Source: JBKHBQ01 sp046542305 (lineage in GTDB: Bacteria; Bacteroidota; Bacteroidia; Bacteroidales; 4484-276). From it: a DNA stretch of 11,851 nucleotides. The translations under genes were made by a program, and so were the position numbers. This document shows, one piece after another, positions 7,127-11,851 of the stretch (positions are counted from its first letter, which is position 1; each line of letters starts with the position of its first letter). The notes beneath the pieces are model-generated. The model saw nothing but the letters and a program-made list of their open reading frames with translations, did no database searches and was not told the DNA's origin. Location: positions 1 to 11,851 of the forward strand of contig JBKHBQ010000114.1 in assembly GCA_046542305.1 (NCBI GenBank). The letters run 5' to 3'.

Positions 7127-7208
7127 ATAAGCAAATGATAATAATTTTAGTTTTATCGACTGAAAATTAACCAAATCTCAATGTTCATTTATTAAATTTT
7201 AAAAACGT

Positions 7209-10200
7209 ATGAAAAGAAAACTGCTCAGTTTGAGTTTTTTGATGGTACTGCTATTTTCGGTGCAATCTATCTTCGGACAGGGATCAACTACCTCTGCCAT
7301 TAACGGACGTGTAACCGGTACCGACGGTGAAAGTCTTCCCGGGGCCACAGTTATTGCTGTTGATGTTCCAACCGGATCACAGTATGGTACGGTGACCAAC
7401 CTCGATGGTTATTACCATTTGCCAAACATGAACGTTGGCGGACCATACAAGATTACCGTGAGTTATGTAGGCTATGAACCCTTTCTAAAAGACGGACTCT
7501 ACCTGCAATTGGGTCAGACCCAGAAACTGGATGTAAACCTCAGTGAACAGGCTCAGGCGCTGGAAGGCGTTGAAATTGTAGCACAACAGAACGAAATGTT
7601 CGACGGCAACCGTACCGGTGCCGAGACCTTTATTAGTAACGACCAGATTCAGCAAATGCCAACCATTGAACGGAGCATTGCCGATTTTGCCCGTCTTACA
7701 CCACAAGCTAAAGTTTCATCCAACGGAGCGGTTTCCATTGCCGGGATGAACAACCGCTACAATGCCATCTCCATCGACGGTGCGGTAAACAACGACGTAT
7801 TCGGTCTGTCGGCACAGGGTACCAATGGCGGCCAGACCGGCGCCACAGCAATCTCGCTCGACGCCATCGACCAGTTTCAGATTACCCTGGCTCCCTATGA
7901 TGTTCGTCAGGGCGGTTTTGCCGGTGCCAGCATCAACGCCGTTACACGCAGGGGATCGAACGAATTCTCGGGTTCTGCATATTACTACCTCAGAAACCAG
8001 GATTTTGCCGGTAAAACTCCCGGTATGATCCAACTCGGAGAAGGCGAAGAACGTGAGAAACTCGCCGATTTCACCGCAAAAACCTATGGTATGCGCATTG
8101 GCGGCCCCATCATTAAAAACAAATTGTTCTTCTTTTTAAATGCAGAATTTCAGCGTGATGAAACTCCTAAGCCATTTATCTTCGAAAATTATACCGGTGC
8201 TTCCACACTGGATGAAATTCAGGCCTTTGCCGACAAACTGCGCAATGATTACGGCTATGAGCCCGGCGGATTCCTGAACAATACTGAAAAGCTCGAAAGC
8301 GATAAAATTCTCGCCCGCATCGATTGGAACATCAGCCAGAATCACAAATTGATGCTGCGTCACAGCTATGTGAAAAGTGAGGCAACCATTCCATCTTCTT
8401 CAACCAGAACCGCTATCAATTTCTTCAACAACGGGCAATACTTTCCAAGTACCACCAACTCCACCGCGCTGGAATTGAAGAGCAACTGGAACAACTCCAA
8501 CAACAGCCTGATTATCGGCTATACTTCCGTACGTGACGACCGCGATCCGATAGGCCAGAGATTCCCGTCACTGATGATCTTCGACGACCAGGGCACCATT
8601 TATGCCGGTTCTGAACCGTATTCAACAGGTAACCAGCTCGACCAGGATATTTTTACCATTAACGACAACTACTCGATTTACAGCGGTGCCCATACCATCA
8701 CTTTCGGCGCAAATTTCGAGCTGAGCAAAACGTATAATCTTTTCATGCGCAAGGCTTTTGGTGAATACCGTTATTCATCGCTTTCGGATTTCATGAACAA
8801 CGAAACTGTTCCTGCATACCAGTACGAACGTGGTTATTCGCTCGTGGATGACATCGTTGGTGACGGTTCGAAAGCTGCTGCAGACTTCCGTACCGCGCAG
8901 ATGGGTTTTTACGTTCAGGACGAATGGCAGATCAACGACAATTTCAGCCTGACCGCAGGTGTTCGTTTTGATATTCCTTATTATCTTGACGAACCCAATG
9001 CGGGAGAATATGGACATGTTTGGGAAGGTTTCAATGATACCACCGTTGCCAAGATCACAGCTTACGGTTACGACCTGCAGGGCGCCCGCGCCGGACAGAT
9101 GCCCAAGCCGCAGTTGATGGTGAACCCCCGACTGGGCTTTAACTGGGATGTGAACGGCGACGAAACTACACAGCTTCGTGGTGGTATCGGCATGTTCACC
9201 AGCCGTCTGCCGCTGGTTTGGCCCGGTGGCGCTTACACCAACAACGGCGTGACCATCGGTGGTGTTTTTCACAGAAGTTCGTGGGGTGACCCGATTTGGT
9301 TCCGTCCCGACTGGAATAGCCAATATGTTGCAGAAGATTTCGGAGCATCCGTTGCAATTCCTTCCGGACAGATGGACCTCTTTACCGAAGACTTTAAATA
9401 CCCGCAGGTGCTCAGGACCAGCATCGGCCTCGACAAGAAGCTCCCGTGGGGAATGGTTGGTACGGTTGAGGCGCTTTACACCAAAACCATCAACAACGTA
9501 TCATACTACAACGTAAACCAGAAGCCTTCCAATGGTGTTTACCTGACGGGAACTCCCGATCACCGTCCGCTGTATCCCGGCGAAAAGATCGAAGATGCCT
9601 ATACACGTATTATTCTCGGTACCAACACCAGCGAAGGTTACACCTATAATATTACCGCCCAGCTTTCGAAGCAGTTCAGCAAAGGCTTTGCAGCAAGTCT
9701 GGCTTACACTTTTGGCCGTGCAATGGCACTCAACGATGGTACATCCTCACAGAACTCTTCGCAATGGCGCTACATGGAAACGGTTAACGGCCTGAACCAC
9801 CTCGACCTGAGCTATTCCGATTTCGATCTTGGTTCGCGCGTAATGGCATTCCTTTCCTACAAAGCAGAGTATGCCGGCAATTTTGCCACTACGGTCAGCC
9901 TGTACTACTCGGGTGTTTCGGGTAACCGCTATTCCTTTGTTTACAACGACCGCGGAAACCTCAACGGTGAAGGTGAAAACTCGGGTAACCTGATCTGGAT
10001 TCCCAACGATGCCAGCGAAATTAATCTCGTGGATATCGTAGACGATGATGGCGTTGTAACTAAAACTGCCGCTGAACAGTGGAGCGATCTGAACACCTTT
10101 ATCAACAGCAGCGACTACCTGAGCGAAAACCGCGGCAGCTACGCTGAAAGGAACGGTGCACGCCTGCCTTTCGAAAGCATTGTCGACCTGAAAGTAGCCC

Positions 10201-10484
10201 AGGATTTCTACATGAATTTTGCCGGAAAGAAGCACACCCTGCAACTTACCCTGGACATTTTCAACTTTACCAACCTGCTGAACAAAGATTGGGGCGTTCG
10301 CCGTTTCGTTACCTATGATGCATACACCCTCATTGATTTCGAAGGTTACGAAGAAAACGGTACAACTCCGCGCCTTACCTATAACGGCCCGACTGATGTT
10401 GAAGACATTTACAACGTTAGCGACTCCGGAATCTACAGCTCGCGCTGGATGGCCCAGTTCGGCATCAGGTATATTTTCAACTAA
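7209..10484 (+). CDS. Oar-like TonB-dependent receptor with carboxypeptidase-regulatory-like N-domain
   Basis: The 1091-residue protein has a signal peptide (about 1-23, core LLSLSFLMVLLFSV, cleavage near IFGQ). A carboxypeptidase-regulatory-like domain follows (about 30-112, with GATVIAVDVPTG and LDGYYHLPNM). A TonB-box-like LEGVEIVAQ lies at 118-126 and the plug covers about 135-250 (SIAGMNNRYNAISIDG at 176-191, GGFAGASINAVTRRGSNEFS at 235-254). The rest is a very large barrel ending in RWMAQFGIRYIFN. The plug phrases and the length match the Oar group of receptors. In Myxococcus xanthus, Oar is needed for development and for release of the protease PopC across the outer membrane; for Bacteroidota homologues the cargo is mostly unknown. 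No SusD follows, so this is not a SusC/SusD pair. The gene has its own promoter and a strong terminator, so it is a single-gene unit. Its function beyond TonB-dependent transport is not known. Confidence 0.88.
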   Translation: MKRKLLSLSFLMVLLFSVQSIFGQGSTTSAINGRVTGTDGESLPGATVIAVDVPTGSQYGTVTNLDGYYHLPNMNVGGPYKITVSYVGYEPFLKDGLYLQLGQTQKLDVNLSEQAQALEGVEIVAQQNEMFDGNRTGAETFISNDQIQQMPTIERSIADFARLTPQAKVSSNGAVSIAGMNNRYNAISIDGAVNNDVFGLSAQGTNGGQTGATAISLDAIDQFQITLAPYDVRQGGFAGASINAVTRRGSNEFSGSAYYYLRNQDFAGKTPGMIQLGEGEEREKLADFTAKTYGMRIGGPIIKNKLFFFLNAEFQRDETPKPFIFENYTGASTLDEIQAFADKLRNDYGYEPGGFLNNTEKLESDKILARIDWNISQNHKLMLRHSYVKSEATIPSSSTRTAINFFNNGQYFPSTTNSTALELKSNWNNSNNSLIIGYTSVRDDRDPIGQRFPSLMIFDDQGTIYAGSEPYSTGNQLDQDIFTINDNYSIYSGAHTITFGANFELSKTYNLFMRKAFGEYRYSSLSDFMNNETVPAYQYERGYSLVDDIVGDGSKAAADFRTAQMGFYVQDEWQINDNFSLTAGVRFDIPYYLDEPNAGEYGHVWEGFNDTTVAKITAYGYDLQGARAGQMPKPQLMVNPRLGFNWDVNGDETTQLRGGIGMFTSRLPLVWPGGAYTNNGVTIGGVFHRSSWGDPIWFRPDWNSQYVAEDFGASVAIPSGQMDLFTEDFKYPQVLRTSIGLDKKLPWGMVGTVEALYTKTINNVSYYNVNQKPSNGVYLTGTPDHRPLYPGEKIEDAYTRIILGTNTSEGYTYNITAQLSKQFSKGFAASLAYTFGRAMALNDGTSSQNSSQWRYMETVNGLNHLDLSYSDFDLGSRVMAFLSYKAEYAGNFATTVSLYYSGVSGNRYSFVYNDRGNLNGEGENSGNLIWIPNDASEINLVDIVDDDGVVTKTAAEQWSDLNTFINSSDYLSENRGSYAERNGARLPFESIVDLKVAQDFYMNFAGKKHTLQLTLDIFNFTNLLNKDWGVRRFVTYDAYTLIDFEGYEENGTTPRLTYNGPTDVEDIYNVSDSGIYSSRWMAQFGIRYIFN

Positions 10485-10507
10485 AATGATTGAATGTTTT
10501 GGATAAT

Positions 10508-10542
10508 AAAAAAAGGGGTTCAGCAATGAACCTCTTTTTTTT
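10508..10542. terminator. Strong intrinsic terminator, probably bidirectional
   Basis: An A-run (10508-10514) plus GGGGTTCA (10515-10522) pairs with TGAACCTC (10527-10534) plus a T-run (10535-10542) around the loop GCAA. There is only one G-U pair in the stem. It lies 24 bases after the stop codon of the Oar-like receptor. The A-run on one side and T-run on the other mean it can act in both directions. It separates the receptor from the downstream phosphodiesterase gene. Confidence 0.9.
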
Positions 10543-10574
10543 ACCCTGTGTTAATTCAATCAACATAAAAGCAA

Positions 10575-10582
10575 CATATTTG
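10575..10582 (+). promoter_or_regulatory. Likely -7 element for the NPP gene
   Basis: CATATTTG at 10575-10582 matches TAnnTTTG at all but the first position. The best -33 candidate is TGTG at 10547-10550, with a rather long spacer of 24. Its place between the terminator and the next gene, 32 bases before the ATG, supports it as the promoter of a separate transcription unit. Confidence 0.45.
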
Positions 10583-10614
10583 CGTTACGGTTTTCCCGGA
10601 TAGCAGAAAAAAAA

Positions 10615-11847
10615 ATGAAAATTACAATGAAGTACCGGAAGTTAATTTTACTTGCTCTGGCTGCGATAACAATTGTTGTTTCCTGCAGCGAACCATCCGA
10701 TTCAGACAGGAAGCAGCCTTACCTTGTGGTGTTGTCGATGGATGGCTTCCGCTGGGATTATGCTGAAATGTACGATACGCCCAACCTTGACCGGCTGGCA
10801 CAAAAGGGCGTGATGGCAGAAAGGATGGTTCCTTCGTTCCCTACAAAAACCTTCCCGAATCATTACACGCTGGCCACCGGCTTGTATCCGGATAACCACG
10901 GGATCGTTTTAAATGGATTTTATGATCCTGAAACTAACCGATACTACAGCATCCGCGATCGTGATGCGGTGGGTGATGGGTCGTTTTACGGCGGCGAGCC
11001 GGTGTGGGTAACAGCCGAAAAACAAAATGTAAAAAGCGCCTCCCTTTTCTGGGTAGGTTCCGAAGCTGAGATAAATGGTTTTCGTCCGTCGATCTGGAAG
11101 AATTATGATCACGGTATGCCATTCGAACCCAGGGTTGATACGGTGATTAAATGGCTGCAGTTGCCCGGTGAAATCAGGCCGCACCTGATCATGTGGTATT
11201 TTCATGAACCCGACAGCCAGGGGCATGAAACCGGTCCGGAAAGTTCGGAAGTGGCCGAAAAGGTTTATTATCTCGATTCTCTGGTTGGAGATTTTATGAA
11301 TAAGCTCGAAAAACTCCCCCACGCATCGAAAGTGAATTTTATTGTACTTTCCGATCATGGTATGGGAGCAACTTCGGATGACAGGATGATAGAGTTGTCA
11401 GATTATCTTCAGGAGGGCTGGATAGATGAAATACAGGGAGGAAACCCGATTTTTGTAATGAAGGCAAAAGCGGGGACCGAAGACCAGCTTTACCAGGCAC
11501 TGCTTGAAATACCTCATACCACCGCATGGAAGAGTAGTGAAATTCCGGATAGGCTTCATTACGGAACCAATCCGCGTACGCTCGATTTTGTGATTGTAGC
11601 CGACAGCGCATGGAGCATCAGCCACGGGCAACCGGGCAGTTATAACGGCGGTGCACACGGCTATGACAACCGGAATGCAGATATGAATGCTATTTTTTAT
11701 GGAATGGGGCCGGCTTTTAAAAAAGGATATGTACATCCGCCTTTTGAAAATGTAAATGTTTATCCGCTCATGTGTCGAATCCTGGGTATTCAACCCGCAC
11801 CCTGCGACGGAAACCTGGAAGAGGTGGAGGGGTTGCTTTTGAAATAA
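10615..11847 (+). CDS. Nucleotide pyrophosphatase/phosphodiesterase (NPP/ENPP family) lipoprotein
   Basis: The 410-residue protein belongs to the alkaline-phosphatase-fold NPP family, which cleaves nucleotide pyrophosphate or phosphodiester bonds with two zinc ions. All active-site residues are visible: Asp43 (SMDGFRWDY), nucleophile Thr79 in FPTKTFPNHYTLATGLYPD (75-93), Asn100 after HGIVL, Asp200 and His204 (EPDSQGHETGP), Asp247-His248 (SDHGM), and His348 (GGAHGYDN). The N-terminus is a lipoprotein signal: basic KYRK, hydrophobic LILLALAAITIVV, and lipobox VVSC with Cys24 as the lipidated residue. The segment after Cys24 (SEPSDSD) is acidic, which in Bacteroidota can direct lipoproteins to the cell surface. 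Length is typical of bacterial members, without the extra domains of animal ENPPs. A second in-frame ATG at 10627 is an equally plausible start. Substrate is not determined; nucleotides, dinucleotides such as FAD, or other phosphodiesters are possible. It is separated from the receptor upstream by a terminator. Confidence 0.92.
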   Translation: MKITMKYRKLILLALAAITIVVSCSEPSDSDRKQPYLVVLSMDGFRWDYAEMYDTPNLDRLAQKGVMAERMVPSFPTKTFPNHYTLATGLYPDNHGIVLNGFYDPETNRYYSIRDRDAVGDGSFYGGEPVWVTAEKQNVKSASLFWVGSEAEINGFRPSIWKNYDHGMPFEPRVDTVIKWLQLPGEIRPHLIMWYFHEPDSQGHETGPESSEVAEKVYYLDSLVGDFMNKLEKLPHASKVNFIVLSDHGMGATSDDRMIELSDYLQEGWIDEIQGGNPIFVMKAKAGTEDQLYQALLEIPHTTAWKSSEIPDRLHYGTNPRTLDFVIVADSAWSISHGQPGSYNGGAHGYDNRNADMNAIFYGMGPAFKKGYVHPPFENVNVYPLMCRILGIQPAPCDGNLEEVEGLLLK

Positions 11848-11851
11848 ACAG

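Larger units (their letters stand above)
6860..7208. other. AT-rich intergenic leader of the Oar-like receptor
   Basis: The gap has no gene and no clear terminator for the upstream receptor. It holds a promoter (6967-6996) and some 200 bases of AT-rich leader before the ATG at 7209. Two short words are each present twice in direct orientation in the leader: CGATTGAA (7044-7051, 7119-7126) and TTCATAACA (7067-7075, 7101-7109). A second, weaker -7-like TAATTTTA lies near 7141-7148. No known riboswitch core was recognised. Confidence 0.5.

Noticed and set aside
4274..10484. SusC/SusD-type glycan uptake locus
   Set aside because: Neither receptor is followed by a SusD-like lipoprotein, and there are no glycoside hydrolases. 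The lipoprotein at 10615 is an NPP phosphodiesterase.
9747..10526. 259-codon open frame on the minus strand
   Set aside because: It is antisense to the end of the Oar-like receptor and runs across the terminator hairpin; no recognisable protein.

Overview
The window looks like chromosomal DNA of a Bacteroidota (Bacteroidetes) bacterium, probably Bacteroidales-like. The main signs are promoter elements of the phylum's TAnnTTTG type upstream of several genes, two TonB-dependent receptors that begin with a carboxypeptidase-regulatory-like domain, weak use of Shine-Dalgarno sites, and AT-rich leaders in front of moderately GC-balanced genes. No phage, transposon, CRISPR, tRNA or rRNA signal was seen.

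Layout, left to right. (1) Positions 1-78 hold the first 26 codons, on the minus strand, of a probable GNAT-type acetyltransferase that runs off the window. (2) Positions 90-380, also minus strand and 11 bases upstream of that gene, hold a decayed C-terminal piece of a DUF2867 (SDR-associated) protein, with two in-frame TGA codons where homologues have tryptophan. (3) mfd, the transcription-repair coupling factor, follows at 452-3826 on the plus strand. It has its own consensus promoter and a TTG start. (4) Positions 3827-4273 contain a promoter, a well-formed FMN riboswitch (RFN element) and a strong intrinsic terminator. Together they form the leader of (5) a TonB-dependent outer-membrane receptor at 4274-6859. 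(6) A 349-base AT-rich gap with a promoter leads to (7) a large Oar-like TonB-dependent receptor at 7209-10484, closed by a strong, probably bidirectional terminator at 10508-10542. (8) The last gene, 10615-11847, encodes a lipoprotein of the nucleotide pyrophosphatase/phosphodiesterase (NPP/ENPP) family with a complete active site.

The most interesting unit is the FMN riboswitch, terminator and TonB receptor. It predicts an outer-membrane receptor whose synthesis is shut off by FMN, and so a candidate TonB-dependent importer of riboflavin, FMN or FAD. The NPP lipoprotein could in principle cleave FAD to FMN plus AMP on the envelope, but it is a separate transcription unit and the link is speculative. 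The mfd gene and the Oar-like receptor appear to be unrelated neighbours.
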